Below are positions 18,244-27,543 of a stretch of 64,000 nucleotides of DNA, one piece after another (positions within the stretch are counted from its first letter, which is position 1; each line of letters begins with the position of its first letter). Source of the stretch: Marivivens aquimaris. Its GTDB lineage: Bacteria; Pseudomonadota; Alphaproteobacteria; Rhodobacterales; Rhodobacteraceae. The DNA is taken from contig NZ_JADBGB010000001.1 of NCBI RefSeq assembly GCF_015220045.1, positions 2,783,001 through 2,847,000 on the forward strand, written 5' to 3'. The notes beneath the pieces are model-generated. The model made no database searches and was not told the DNA's origin. It saw only the letters and a program-made list of their open reading frames with translations. The position numbers were made by a program, and so were the translations under genes.

Positions 18244-19002
18244 ATGTTGCAAAGCGTCGTCCGCCTCATCATGCCTCAGCAGTGTGTGCTGTGCGATGAA
18301 CTGATCGAGTCGGACGGAGGTTTGTGCCCCGCTTGCTGGCGGGACGCAACGCTCGTTGCCGGAACCGTGTGTGACGGCTGCGGGACGCCACTGGTCGGGC
18401 AGGGCGATGATGTGGCTCACTGTGACGACTGCCTTCAGACCCCGAGGATTTGGACAAAAGGGCGGAGCGCGCTGGTCTATGAAGGCATCGGAAAGCGTCT
18501 GGTCATGGGGTTGAAGCACGGCGACAGGCAGGATCTGGTGCCAACGCTGGCGCGGATCATGGCGCGGTCCTCGCGTCCGCTGCTTGAGGACGACACCGTT
18601 ATTGTGCCTGTTCCGCTGCATTGGTCTCGATTATTGCGGCGGCGGTACAATCAATCCGCGCTGCTCGCGCTCGAAATTGGAAAGATCGTCGGGCGGCCTG
18701 TTCTGGTCGATGGCCTTGTGCGGGTCCATCGCACCCGACCGACCAGAGGTCAGACCCGCGCAGAGCGTGAAATGTCCCAGCAGGATTCGATCAGACCGCA
18801 TCCGAAAAAGGGCAGTCGCCTCAATGGTCGAAGCGTGATGATCGTGGATGATGTGATGACTACGGGCGCCACGCTCAAGGCAGCAGCGCAGGGTGCATTG
18901 CTCGCTGGCGCAAAGCAGGTTTGCGTTCTTACACTGGCGCGCGCCGTGTCGGAGGCCTACATATTCCGTAAACCGAATGAGGCACGACATGAAGACAGTT
19001 GA
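18244..19002 (+). CDS. comF: ComF-family phosphoribosyltransferase-like protein
   Basis: 252 aa. The N-terminal region is a double zinc ribbon with four Cys pairs (CVLC, CPAC, CDGC, CDDC); the C-terminal phosphoribosyltransferase domain has the PRPP loop VMIVDDVMTTGATL (about 198-211) and VPVPLHWSRLLRRRYNQS. In competent bacteria ComF helps DNA enter the cytosol, but it is also present in species without known competence, so the role here is open. It begins a string of overlapping genes: grxC starts 14 bp before its stop. Confidence 0.88.
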   Translation: MLQSVVRLIMPQQCVLCDELIESDGGLCPACWRDATLVAGTVCDGCGTPLVGQGDDVAHCDDCLQTPRIWTKGRSALVYEGIGKRLVMGLKHGDRQDLVPTLARIMARSSRPLLEDDTVIVPVPLHWSRLLRRRYNQSALLALEIGKIVGRPVLVDGLVRVHRTRPTRGQTRAEREMSQQDSIRPHPKKGSRLNGRSVMIVDDVMTTGATLKAAAQGALLAGAKQVCVLTLARAVSEAYIFRKPNEARHEDS

Positions 19003-19243
19003 AATCTACACTTCTCCGATCTGTGGCTTTTGCCACCGTGCAAAGCATCTTCTGACTGCCAAGGGTGTCGAATACACGGAATACGATGTGCTCGAAGATC
19101 CCGACAAGCGGCCCGAAATGATGCAGCGCGCCAACGGCGGACGTACCGTTCCGCAGATTTTCATCGGCGGTGAGCATGTAGGCGGTTGCGATGACCTCTA
19201 CGCGCTGGACCGCGCGGGTAAACTCGACCCGATGCTGGCATGA
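18989..19243 (+). CDS. grxC: Glutaredoxin 3
   Basis: 84 aa, the length of a class I glutaredoxin. The dithiol active site is Cys12-Gly-Phe-Cys15, a variant of the usual CPYC, followed by the cis-proline motif TVPQIFI and GGCDDL for glutathione binding. It reduces disulfides with glutathione in the cytoplasm. The ATG at 18989 overlaps comF by 14 bp, and the nitrilase-family gene overlaps its stop by four bases, so all three are coupled. Confidence 0.93.
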   Translation: MKTVEIYTSPICGFCHRAKHLLTAKGVEYTEYDVLEDPDKRPEMMQRANGGRTVPQIFIGGEHVGGCDDLYALDRAGKLDPMLA

Positions 19244-20073
19244 AGGCGGCTCTGCTCCAGCTGACATCGTCGGATGATCCGCTCGCCAACCTTAACAAGG
19301 TGAGCGGTATGATGGAGCAAGCTGCAACTTCGGGTGCTGGGTTCATCCTGACGCCCGAAGTCACCAACATGGTCAGCATGAGCCGCAGCCACCAGCGCGA
19401 GCATCTGCAGACCGAAGAAACAGACCCCGTTCTGGCCGGATTGCGCGAAAAAGCTGCCGCGCTGGGCGTCTGGCTGGCGATCGGATCGCTCGCGCTGAAA
19501 GTTGAAGGCGAGGAGCGCTTTGCTAACCGGTCGTTCATGATCGGCCCCGATGGCGAAATCCGCGCCCGCTACGATAAAATCCACATGTTCGATGTCGAGG
19601 TTTCCGAGACCGAGGTCTACCGCGAATCCGATGGTTTCCGTCCTGGCGATCATGCGGAGGTATGCGAGACGCCGTTCGGCACCGTCGGTCTAAGCATCTG
19701 TTATGATTTGCGCTTTCCGTACCTTTACCGCGATCTGGCAAAGGCCGGAGCGACGATTATCCTGATCCCCGCCGCATTCACACCCGCCACCGGACGCGCC
19801 CATTGGGAGCCGCTGCTGCGCGCTCGTGCGATCGAGAACGGTGCCTATGTTCTGGCTGCCGCCCAGACAGGAAAGCACTTTGCCAAGGTTGGAAAGCTGC
19901 GTGAAACCTACGGGCATTCGATGGCGATTTCACCGTGGGGCGACATTCTTGCGGATAGCGGCACCGACGAAGGTATTGTTTTCATTGAACTGGATAGCGG
20001 TGAAGTGTCAAAAGCGAGAAACCGCATTCCTTCACTGACACACGACCGATCCTATCGCGCTCCAAATGAATGA
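19240..20073 (+). CDS. Carbon-nitrogen hydrolase of the nitrilase superfamily (Nit1-like)
   Basis: 277 aa. The catalytic triad of the superfamily is visible: Glu40 (LTPEVTN), Lys113 (RYDKIHMFDV) and Cys154 (SICYDLRFP). YDKIHMFDV and SICYDLRFP resemble the Nit1/Nit2 branch, whose known activity is hydrolysis of deaminated glutathione or omega-amides. A glutathione-repair role would fit its coupling to glutaredoxin, but that is inference. It overlaps grxC by four bases and the MarR gene by eight. Confidence 0.85.
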   Translation: MKAALLQLTSSDDPLANLNKVSGMMEQAATSGAGFILTPEVTNMVSMSRSHQREHLQTEETDPVLAGLREKAAALGVWLAIGSLALKVEGEERFANRSFMIGPDGEIRARYDKIHMFDVEVSETEVYRESDGFRPGDHAEVCETPFGTVGLSICYDLRFPYLYRDLAKAGATIILIPAAFTPATGRAHWEPLLRARAIENGAYVLAAAQTGKHFAKVGKLRETYGHSMAISPWGDILADSGTDEGIVFIELDSGEVSKARNRIPSLTHDRSYRAPNE

Positions 20074-20512
20074 TTCGACCAACAACCTCGCCGTCACGCT
20101 GTTCAGCGAAATCCTCGTTGTGGACCAGTTGGCGCGTGCGAACGTGGATCGCGTACTGCCCAAGGGCATGGAGTTGTCGCATTTCTCGGTCTTGAACCAC
20201 CTTGCCCATGCAGGCGGAGAGCGCACGCCGGCGCAACTGGCCAAGACGTTCCACCTGACACGCGGCGCGATGACGAACACGCTGGGCAAGCTTGAATGGG
20301 CGGGGTGGGTTCATATCCGTCCCGATTGGGACGATGCGCGGCGCAAGCTTGTGTCGATCAGCCCTGCGGGCCTTCAGGCACGTGATGCCGCTTTGGCTGC
20401 AATGACGCCCGTGATTTCGGGCCTCGTGAATAAGGTCGGCGCGGCCAAAGTGCGCGCCGTCCTGCCGATCCTGCGTGAACTCAGACAGCAATTGAGCGAA
20501 GCCGATGATTAA
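20066..20512 (+). CDS. MarR-family transcriptional regulator
   Basis: 148 aa, standard for MarR. The winged-helix core can be read as SHFSVLNHLAHAGGERTP, LAKTFHLTRGAMTNTLGKLE (recognition helix), then the wing HIRPDWDDARRKLVSISPAG with the family's D-x-R-x3 motif. It should act as a homodimeric repressor or activator; the ligand and operator are not identifiable, and I found no clear palindrome at its own start because the gene overlaps its upstream neighbour by eight bases. Confidence 0.88.
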   Translation: MNDSTNNLAVTLFSEILVVDQLARANVDRVLPKGMELSHFSVLNHLAHAGGERTPAQLAKTFHLTRGAMTNTLGKLEWAGWVHIRPDWDDARRKLVSISPAGLQARDAALAAMTPVISGLVNKVGAAKVRAVLPILRELRQQLSEADD

Positions 20513-21290
20513 GAGCGAAGGCATCGCCAGCGACCTGCTGGTCATGCGCGGCCGAACCGAGGTTGAGGAATACAGCGACCATTTCGTTTTCCGCACGCCC
20601 ACCCAGCCCGATTTCTGGTGGGGCAATTGCGTGATCGAGAAAATGCCGCCGCTGTCTCCCGAAGCGCCGATCAAACGCTTCCAAGAGGCGCTGCCGGACA
20701 GTAATCACCTCGTCGTCGGCTGGGACATCCCCGATTTCCGCCTTGGAGCGATGGCCGAGTGGTACAAAAAGCGCGGCTACGAGATCGACAGCACGATTTT
20801 CATGTCGGTGGACGGTGATATCAACCGTTTCGACATGCCCGAGGGTATCGACGCGCGTCCGCTGAATGGCGATGCCGACTGGGACCAACTGATCGAATTG
20901 CAGTACGCCATCGGCGTCGAGTTGGGATTTGGCGCATCCAACCACTACGACTACCTGCGTGGTCGCAACAAAACCCGTCGCGAACAGATCGCAAATGACG
21001 AGGGGCAGTGGTTCGGTGCGTTCGACGGCGACACGCTTGTCGCTGCGTTGGGCATTTTCCACGATGAACGCGTAGCCCGCTATCAGGCGGTGGAGACGAA
21101 GCCCGAGTATCGCCGCCGCGGGATTTCGTCGGGTCTTCTTTGCGTTGCCTACGACTGGGCCAAAAACCGCGCGCCCCGCGCTCGGGTGTTGATTGCGACC
21201 GACGAAGACGGCGATGCGCGGCGGGTCTACGAACGGCTCGGTTTCGAGACGTTCCAGACCATCACCGGTGTCATTAAAAGAGCCTATTAG
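20505..21290 (+). CDS. GNAT-family N-acetyltransferase
   Basis: 261 aa. The acetyl-CoA-binding motif [20 protein letters not shown] (RRRGIS as the Q/R-x-x-G-x-G/A loop) is in the C-terminal third, followed by [10 protein letters not shown], typical of the fold. The N-terminal 110 residues hold a second, degenerate half that may be another GNAT-like lobe. The substrate is unknown. It overlaps the MarR gene by eight bases and the convergent ubiG by four. Confidence 0.82.
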   Translation: MIKSEGIASDLLVMRGRTEVEEYSDHFVFRTPTQPDFWWGNCVIEKMPPLSPEAPIKRFQEALPDSNHLVVGWDIPDFRLGAMAEWYKKRGYEIDSTIFMSVDGDINRFDMPEGIDARPLNGDADWDQLIELQYAIGVELGFGASNHYDYLRGRNKTRREQIANDEGQWFGAFDGDTLVAALGIFHDERVARYQAVETKPEYRRRGISSGLLCVAYDWAKNRAPRARVLIATDEDGDARRVYERLGFETFQTITGVIKRAY

Positions 21291-22021
21291 GGCTTAATCG
21301 CTGCAGTGACGTAGTTCACGGACAAATCCTTGTCCGACACCGACCATGTCCAGAGCACCGGATTGAACACAAATCCCTTGCGGTCGACCGGATCGAGGCC
21401 AGCCTTGCGAATAAGGTCATAGAGCTCGTCCGGCGTGATGAACTTGTGCCATTCGTGCGTACCCTTCGGCAGCCAGCGCATCACCCATTCCGCACCGAGG
21501 ATCGCTACGGCAAAGCTTTTGGGATTGCGGTTGATGGTTGAACAGATGTGCAGGCCGCCGGATTTCAGTAGCTGCTGGCACGCGGTCAGATAGGCGAGCG
21601 GATCGGCCACGTGCTCGACCACTTCCATGTTCAGAACGACGTCGAACTGTTCACCCGCTTCGGCCATCGCTTCGGCGGTCGTGTGGCGATAGTCGATATC
21701 GAGCCCCGACTGTTCGGCGTGGGTCTGGGCGACGGGGATGTTCCGCTCCGCTGCATCGACGCCGACGATGGTCGCCCCAAGGCGCGCCATCGGCTCGCAC
21801 AGCAGGCCGCCGCCGCAACCGATATCCAGAATGCGTAGCCCTTCGAATGGCTTACGGTCATCAAGGTCGCGTCCGTACTCTGCCGCGATCTGCTGGGTGA
21901 TGTAGCCGAGGCGCACGGGGTTCATCATGTGGAGCGGTTTGAACTTGCCGTTCAGGTCCCACCATTCGGCGGCCATTGCCTCGAACTTTGCAACTTCGGC
22001 GGGGTCAACGGTGATGGACAT
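21287..22021 (-). CDS. ubiG: Ubiquinone biosynthesis O-methyltransferase UbiG
   Basis: 244 aa. UbiG carries out both O-methylations of the ubiquinone ring. The SAM motif [17 protein letters not shown] is clear, with [11 protein letters not shown] and [16 protein letters not shown] typical of UbiG, as is the N-terminal [16 protein letters not shown] chose the ATG at 22021 with GGAGCAC upstream; a longer frame to 22129 would overlap the divergent iminopeptidase gene. Its 3' end overlaps the GNAT gene by four bases. Confidence 0.95.
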   Translation of the reverse strand: MSITVDPAEVAKFEAMAAEWWDLNGKFKPLHMMNPVRLGYITQQIAAEYGRDLDDRKPFEGLRILDIGCGGGLLCEPMARLGATIVGVDAAERNIPVAQTHAEQSGLDIDYRHTTAEAMAEAGEQFDVVLNMEVVEHVADPLAYLTACQQLLKSGGLHICSTINRNPKSFAVAILGAEWVMRWLPKGTHEWHKFITPDELYDLIRKAGLDPVDRKGFVFNPVLWTWSVSDKDLSVNYVTAAIKP

Positions 22022-22077
22022 AATATTGTGCTCCACTTGCGATGGTCTGACGCGATGTCGTGCTATATAGAGTGACC

Positions 22078-23049
22078 ATGGACAAGGTCTCTGGTCAAAG
22101 ACGCGCAGTGCCGCACCTTTATCCCCCAAGCAACCCGTTTGACCAGCGAATGCTGGACGTGGGCGATGGGCATAAGGTCTATGTAGAACAATGTGGTCGG
22201 CCCGACGGCATTCCCGTGGTGATTTTCCATGGTGGACCGGGTGGTGGCTGTAGCCCGACCATGCGTCGCTATTTCGATCCCAAAGTTTACCGTGTCGTGC
22301 TGTTCGATCAGCGCGGCTGTGGGCGGTCGACGCCGTCGGCCAGTGTGACAGCGAATACGACGTGGCACCTTGTGGCGGATACCGAACTGATCCGCGAAAC
22401 GCTCGGCATCGATAGCTGGTATGTCTTCGGCGGAAGCTGGGGCGCGACGCTCGGTCTGATCTACGGACAGACGCATCCCGAGCGGGTTAAGGGCCTGATC
22501 CTGCGCGGTGTGTTCCTGATGACCCAGCGCGAGCTCGACTGGTTTTATGGTGGCGGCGCTGGGCAGTTCTGGCCCGAGCTGTGGAACCGCTTCGAACGCA
22601 TCATCCCGCCCGAAGAGCGCGGCGATCTGATCGAAGCCTACCACAAGCGCTTGTTCGACGCGCCGATCCCCGAGCAGACGAAATACGCCCGTGCGTGGAG
22701 CAACTGGGAGAACGCGCTCGCGTCGATCGAATCCAACGGATTTTCCGGTGAAGCCCCAGGCGAGTACGCCCGCATCTTTGCGCGGCTCGAAAACCACTAT
22801 TTCATCAATCACGGCTTCCTTGATGAGAAGACCGCGATTCTGAACAACATGGACAAGTTGCAGGGCATCCCTGGTTATATTGTCCAAGGACGGCTTGATA
22901 TGATCTGTCCGCCGCGTTCCGCGTGGCTTGTGCACCAGAAATGGCAAGGGTCGCAGCTGCGGATGGTCCCGATGGCCGGTCACGCACTTTCAGAGCCGGG
23001 AATTACGCGCGAACTCGTTCGTATCATGGACGAGATCGCGCATCACTGA
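22078..23049 (+). CDS. pip: Proline iminopeptidase
   Basis: 323 aa, alpha/beta hydrolase of family S33. The nucleophile elbow is [10 protein letters not shown] with Ser120; the oxyanion motif [10 protein letters not shown] and [10 protein letters not shown] are characteristic of Pip, with Asp in GRLDMICPP and His in [10 protein letters not shown] completing the triad. It removes N-terminal proline from peptides. The ATG at 22078 has no good ribosome-binding site, and a TATATA lies only seven bases upstream, so a leaderless mRNA is possible; an ATG at 22060 is the alternative. Confidence 0.92.
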   Translation: MDKVSGQRRAVPHLYPPSNPFDQRMLDVGDGHKVYVEQCGRPDGIPVVIFHGGPGGGCSPTMRRYFDPKVYRVVLFDQRGCGRSTPSASVTANTTWHLVADTELIRETLGIDSWYVFGGSWGATLGLIYGQTHPERVKGLILRGVFLMTQRELDWFYGGGAGQFWPELWNRFERIIPPEERGDLIEAYHKRLFDAPIPEQTKYARAWSNWENALASIESNGFSGEAPGEYARIFARLENHYFINHGFLDEKTAILNNMDKLQGIPGYIVQGRLDMICPPRSAWLVHQKWQGSQLRMVPMAGHALSEPGITRELVRIMDEIAHH

Positions 23050-23106
23050 GCCGTTTACGTGGCTGATAAAGCTCCGTAAGCTGTGCGTCCGTGAGAGGAG
23101 GGCCTG

Positions 23107-24555
23107 ATGGCACCGATCAGCAGACGTAAACTGTTCCATTCGGGTGTGGCCGCCGCGGTGCTTATGGCAACCGGCGTCGCAGTCGAAGCGCGTCCGCGTG
23201 GCGGTACGCTGAGGGCAGGTCTGTCGGGTGCATGGTCCACAGATAGCTGGGATAGCCGCACGCACGCCGGTGCCTTCATGATGGCCGCTGCGCACGGTGC
23301 CGTCTTTGATACGCTGACAGAAGTCGCTGCCGACGGCTCGCTGCGCGGTGAACTCGCGACTGGCTGGGAAGCGTCGGACGGTGCGCGCCAGTGGGTGTTC
23401 AACCTACGCCGCAACGTGCGTTTCCATAATGGTGCGCCCTTCACCGCTGACGATGTAATCGCGTCGATCCTGATGCACGGCGGCACGCTTTCGGGCGCTG
23501 CGCCGATTGCCGAATCAATCGCGCGGATCGACCGTTTGGACGACCATCAGGTGCGCTTTGTGCTGCACACGGGGAACGCCGACTTCCCGTATCTGATGTC
23601 GGACTATCACCTCATTATTTACCCGCACGCCGATATGCAGGCTGCGATGGAGCGCGGGATCGGCACAGGCCTTTACCGTGTTGAACGCTTCACGCCCGGT
23701 GAGCGGATGACCGCTGTACGCGTGAACGGTCACTATAAGGACGGCTCTGCGGGTTACTTCGACCGCCTTGATTTCTTCGGGATGAACGATGCCGCTTCAC
23801 AGGCCGAGGCCTTGAGCCAAGGCCGCATCGACGTGGCTGACCTCGCTACTGTGGGTGCGGATCGCATCATCCAGACCGTCGGCAACCGTCACATCAATTT
23901 TGCGATGCCGGCCGATATGGCGCCGTTCGACGATGCCCATGTCCGCAAGGCACTGAAGTACGGCATCGATCGCCATGAGTTGCTCGACACGCTTGCCGGT
24001 GGGCACGGTACGATTGCCGCCGACACGCCCATCGGGCCTGCAAACCCTTATTTCGATGCATCTTTGCTGCCTGTCGGCTTTGATCCCGACCGTGCACGCT
24101 GGCACCTCGCGCAGGCGGGTGTACCGAACCTCTCCGTGGAAATCTCGGGCGGCGCTGCTGCGCGGCTCTACGCCAATTCGGCGGATCGTGCGGGGATCAC
24201 CATTAACCCGGCGCTGGGCGCTGACTGGGCTGCCCGCGATTGGTCGGGCCGCGTGACCGAAGACTGGATGTTCAGCGCGGGTTACATGACAGGTGCCCCG
24301 TGGAACCATTCGCGCTGGGCGGACGACCGTTTCGACAGTCTTCTGCTCGCCGCGCGCGCCGAACTAGACACCGATCTGCGCCGCGAGATGTACCACGAGA
24401 TGCAAGCAATTCTGCGTGATGACGGCGGGGCGGTGATCCCGATGTTCGCCGACTGGCGTCACGGGGTCAGCAAACGCATCGGTACTCCCGAGGTCATCGG
24501 CAACCTTTGGCACCTCGATAACGCCCGTATGGCGGAGCGATGGTGGATGGCATGA
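23107..24555 (+). CDS. ABC transporter solute-binding protein, family 5 (dipeptide/oligopeptide type)
   Basis: 482 aa. The Tat-like leader (ISRRKLFHSGVAAAVLMATG) suggests export in folded form. The mature part matches SBP family 5: LRRNVRFHNGAPFTADDVIA is the family signature region, followed by GIGTGLYRVERFTPGERM. It should bind peptides, nickel or sugars in the periplasm for an ABC importer, but no permease or ATPase genes are adjacent, so it is an orphan here. A 25-codon frame overlaps its stop, and a terminator follows. Confidence 0.86.
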   Translation: MAPISRRKLFHSGVAAAVLMATGVAVEARPRGGTLRAGLSGAWSTDSWDSRTHAGAFMMAAAHGAVFDTLTEVAADGSLRGELATGWEASDGARQWVFNLRRNVRFHNGAPFTADDVIASILMHGGTLSGAAPIAESIARIDRLDDHQVRFVLHTGNADFPYLMSDYHLIIYPHADMQAAMERGIGTGLYRVERFTPGERMTAVRVNGHYKDGSAGYFDRLDFFGMNDAASQAEALSQGRIDVADLATVGADRIIQTVGNRHINFAMPADMAPFDDAHVRKALKYGIDRHELLDTLAGGHGTIAADTPIGPANPYFDASLLPVGFDPDRARWHLAQAGVPNLSVEISGGAAARLYANSADRAGITINPALGADWAARDWSGRVTEDWMFSAGYMTGAPWNHSRWADDRFDSLLLAARAELDTDLRREMYHEMQAILRDDGGAVIPMFADWRHGVSKRIGTPEVIGNLWHLDNARMAERWWMA

Positions 24556-24629
24556 GCAAGTGGCTTGCAAATTTCCTTTTGCAGGCCTATATCGCCTTTC
24601 AACAGCGGCACCTTCGGTCACTGACCTGA
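24552..24629 (+). CDS. Possible 25-aa coupled micro-protein
   Basis: ATG at 24552 overlaps the stop of the solute-binding-protein gene in an ATGA arrangement, and the frame runs 25 codons to TGA before the terminator. The product has a hydrophobic, amphipathic look ([18 protein letters not shown]). It may be a real small membrane peptide or chance; I recognise no family. Confidence 0.3.
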   Translation: MSKWLANFLLQAYIAFQQRHLRSLT

Positions 24630-24647
24630 GGTTCCACCGGGAAATAT

Positions 24648-24678
24648 CGACGGGCCGCGAGCCCGTTTTTTTGTTTTT
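24648..24678 (+). terminator. Intrinsic terminator upstream of rimP
   Basis: 6-bp stem ACGGGC/GCCCGT (24650-24655 and 24661-24666) with a CGCGA loop, followed by seven T (counting the last stem base), a G and five more T. It ends only about 10 bases before the rimP ATG, so rimP must be transcribed by read-through or from a promoter I cannot see. Confidence 0.75.
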
Positions 24679-24687
24679 GGACTACCG

Positions 24688-25275
24688 ATGAATGATCTTA
24701 TCGCCAAAGCGGCAATGGACCGCCGTGTCGCAGAGATAATTACCCCTGTCGTTGAAGACATGGGGTTCGAAATCGTGCGCGTCCGGCTGACGAAAACCAC
24801 CAAACAGACCACGCTTCAGGTTATGGCCCAGAAGCCCGACGGCACCATCGAAGTGGATGACTGCGGCGAGATTTCGACCGCGATCTCTGCTGTTCTGGAC
24901 GTCGAAGACCCGATTATCGAAGCTTACGACCTTGAAGTGTCGTCGCCGGGCATCGACCGCCCGCTGACCCGCCTCAAGGACTTTGATCAGTGGGCCGGTT
25001 ATGTGGCCAAGCTCGAAACCGATGAGCTGATCGACGGTCGCCGCCGCTTTAAGGGCGTGCTTCAGGGCACCGAAGACGGTGAAGTCCTCATCACTCTGGA
25101 CGACCAGAAGGATGACGTGACCATCGGTCTGAAATTCGAATGGCTGTCGGACGCCAAATTGGTGCTGACAGATGAACTGATCCGCGAAGTACTGCGCGGT
25201 CGCAAGGACAAGGGCCAGATCGACGAGGCCCAGTTTGACGAAGTTGAGACCATCATTGATGGCGACGAGGAGTAA
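24688..25275 (+). CDS. rimP: Ribosome maturation factor RimP
   Basis: 195 aa. RimP binds the 30S subunit and helps its late assembly. The two-domain pattern is visible: an N-terminal alpha/beta domain ([14 protein letters not shown]) with [20 protein letters not shown] as the family signature, and a C-terminal SH3-like barrel. An acidic tail follows. It is the first gene of the rimP-nusA-ylxR-infB set, a conserved bacterial order, and is 5 bp from nusA. Confidence 0.95.
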   Translation: MNDLIAKAAMDRRVAEIITPVVEDMGFEIVRVRLTKTTKQTTLQVMAQKPDGTIEVDDCGEISTAISAVLDVEDPIIEAYDLEVSSPGIDRPLTRLKDFDQWAGYVAKLETDELIDGRRRFKGVLQGTEDGEVLITLDDQKDDVTIGLKFEWLSDAKLVLTDELIREVLRGRKDKGQIDEAQFDEVETIIDGDEE

Positions 25276-25280
25276 CTGAC

Positions 25281-26888
25281 ATGGCAATCACCTCTGCCAA
25301 CCAGCTCGAACTGCTGCAAACCGCTGAAGCAGTCGCGCGCGAGAAGATGATCGATCCGGGCCTCGTGGTCGAAGCGATGGAAGAGTCGCTCGCCCGCGCT
25401 GCGAAGTCGCGCTACGGCTCCGAGATGGACATCCACGTCTCGATCGACCGCAAGACCGGTAAGGCGACCTTTACCCGCGTCCGCACCGTCGTCGAAGACG
25501 AAGAGCTGGAAAACTACCAAGCTGAGATGACCGTCGAGCAGGCCAAGCAGTACATGGAAAACCCGCAGGTGGGTGACACGTACTCCGAAGAAGTTCCGCC
25601 GGTTGAACTCGGCCGTATCGCTGCGCAGTCGGCCAAGCAGGTCATCCTGCAAAAGGTCCGCGAAGCCGAGCGTGACAAGCAGTACAACGAATTCAAAGAC
25701 CGCGTTGGCACCATCGTCAACGGTCTGGTCAAGCGCGAAGAATACGGCAACGTCATCGTCGATGTAGGCGCTGGTGAAGCTGTTCTGCGCCGCAACGAGA
25801 AGATTGGCCGCGAAGCATATCGCCCCGGTGACCGCGTTCGTGCGTTCGTTAAGGACGTCCGCCGCGAACAGCGTGGCCCGCAGATCTTCCTGTCGCGTAC
25901 CGCTCCGGAATTCATGTCCGAGCTGTTCAAGATGGAAGTGCCGGAAATCTACGAAGGCATCATCCAGATCAAAGCTGTCGCCCGTGATCCGGGTTCGCGC
26001 GCAAAGATCGCCGTTGTGTCCTACGATGGCTCGATCGACCCTGTCGGCGCTTGCGTCGGTATGCGTGGTTCGCGCGTACAGGCCGTTGTGAACGAGCTTC
26101 AGGGCGAAAAGATCGACATCATTCCGTGGAATGAAGACACCCCGACCTTCCTCGTCAACGCACTGCAACCGGCTGAAGTATCGAAGGTTGTTCTGGACGA
26201 AGAGGCCGGCAAGATCGAAGTCGTGGTTCCGGAAGAACAGCTGTCACTGGCCATCGGCCGCCGTGGTCAGAACGTGCGTCTGGCTTCGCAGCTGACCGCT
26301 CTCGACATCGATATCATGACTGAGGAAGAAGAATCCAAGCGTCGTCAGGCAGAGTTCGAAGAGCGCACCAAGCTGTTCGTCAACACTCTGGATCTCGACG
26401 AATTCTTCGCCCAGCTTCTGGTTTCGGAAGGCTTCACCAACCTCGAAGAAGTCGCCTATGTCGACCTCGACGAACTGCTGGTGATCGACGGTGTTGACGA
26501 AGGCACCGCTGAAGAGCTTCAGGCCCGTGCTCGTGATTTCCTCGAAGCGCAGAACCGTGCAGCCCTCGAAAACGCCCGCAGCATGGGTGTCGAAGAGAGC
26601 CTCATCGAGTTCGACGGCCTCACCCCGCAGATGGTCGAAGCTCTGGCCAACGACGGCGTGAAAACTCTTGAAGACTTCGCAACTTGCGCAGACTGGGAAC
26701 TCGCAGGTGGTTGGACCACCGTCGACGGCCAGCGCGTGAAGGACGACGGTGTTCTGGAACAGTTCGATGTCAGCCTCGAAGAAGCGCAGACCATGATCAT
26801 GACCGCCCGCATCATGCTGGGTTGGGTCGATCCGGCCGAGCTCGAAGCTGATGAAGACGAAGAAGAAGTAGAGGAGGCAGAGGAGTAA
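25281..26888 (+). CDS. nusA: Transcription termination/antitermination factor NusA
   Basis: 535 aa. NusA binds RNA polymerase and controls pausing, termination and antitermination. Domain order: N-terminal polymerase-binding domain (about 1-125), S1 domain (about 130-200, [20 protein letters not shown]), KH domains (about 230-345, with [15 protein letters not shown] and [15 protein letters not shown]) and C-terminal helix-hairpin-helix repeats ending in an acidic tail ([12 protein letters not shown]). The long C-terminus fits the alphaproteobacterial form. It follows rimP by 5 bp. Confidence 0.97.
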   Translation: MAITSANQLELLQTAEAVAREKMIDPGLVVEAMEESLARAAKSRYGSEMDIHVSIDRKTGKATFTRVRTVVEDEELENYQAEMTVEQAKQYMENPQVGDTYSEEVPPVELGRIAAQSAKQVILQKVREAERDKQYNEFKDRVGTIVNGLVKREEYGNVIVDVGAGEAVLRRNEKIGREAYRPGDRVRAFVKDVRREQRGPQIFLSRTAPEFMSELFKMEVPEIYEGIIQIKAVARDPGSRAKIAVVSYDGSIDPVGACVGMRGSRVQAVVNELQGEKIDIIPWNEDTPTFLVNALQPAEVSKVVLDEEAGKIEVVVPEEQLSLAIGRRGQNVRLASQLTALDIDIMTEEEESKRRQAEFEERTKLFVNTLDLDEFFAQLLVSEGFTNLEEVAYVDLDELLVIDGVDEGTAEELQARARDFLEAQNRAALENARSMGVEESLIEFDGLTPQMVEALANDGVKTLEDFATCADWELAGGWTTVDGQRVKDDGVLEQFDVSLEEAQTMIMTARIMLGWVDPAELEADEDEEEVEEAEE

Positions 26889-26907
26889 TCCTCGGAGACC
26901 TTGTAAA

Positions 26908-27543
26908 TTGACACGTGGCGGCCAACATAAGAACAGGGAAGCGGACTCCGAGCGTAAGTGCATTGTCACTGGCGAAGTCCAACCCAAAGCAGGACTGATC
27001 CGATTTGTGGTCGGTCCTGACAATCAGGTCGTACCCGACGTGCTTGAGAAACTGCCGGGGCGTGGACTGTGGGTCACCGCCTCGCGCGATGTGATTGAAA
27101 AGGCGGGCAAGGGACAGTTCTCGCGCTCCGCCAAAATGGCCGTAACCGTACCGGACGCACTTGTAGACGAGGTGGAACGCCAGCTCGTCAAGCGCGTTGT
27201 CGATCTAATCGCCCTAGCTCGCAAGGCGGGCCTCGCGGTTTGCGGCTTTGAAAAGGTCAAAGGCTGGCTGGCCGGCGGAGAAAACGTCCGCGTTCTGCTC
27301 CAAGCGAACGACGGCTCAGTCCGCGGTAAGGCCAAACTCTGGACGCCTCAGGGCGCCCGCTATTTCGACTGTCTGAGTGCCGAGGAATTGGGTTTGGCTT
27401 TCGGACGGCAAAGTGTGATACATGGCGCGCTCGCGACTGGCGGACTCAGCGACCGTGTTGTAGAGGAAGCAGCGAAGCTGAAAAGCATGCGCGACACTGA
27501 CGGCGGCAATGGGGCCACCGGAAAGGATAAAGAATCGACATGA
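26908..27543 (+). CDS. YlxR (DUF448) RNA-binding protein fused to an L7Ae-like domain
   Basis: 211 aa. Residues about 10-90 are the YlxR/DUF448 fold ([35 protein letters not shown]); residues about 95-185 are L7Ae-like ([20 protein letters not shown]). Both bind structured RNA. The fusion of two domains that are separate genes in Firmicutes is common in alphaproteobacteria. The start is TTG at 26908, with GGAG upstream. Its stop overlaps the infB start by four bases. Confidence 0.9.
   Translation: MTRGGQHKNREADSERKCIVTGEVQPKAGLIRFVVGPDNQVVPDVLEKLPGRGLWVTASRDVIEKAGKGQFSRSAKMAVTVPDALVDEVERQLVKRVVDLIALARKAGLAVCGFEKVKGWLAGGENVRVLLQANDGSVRGKAKLWTPQGARYFDCLSAEELGLAFGRQSVIHGALATGGLSDRVVEEAAKLKSMRDTDGGNGATGKDKEST

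Noticed and set aside
22066..22078. TATATA just upstream of pip as a proven leaderless promoter
   Set aside because: No -35 box at the right distance; mentioned only as a possibility in the pip entry.
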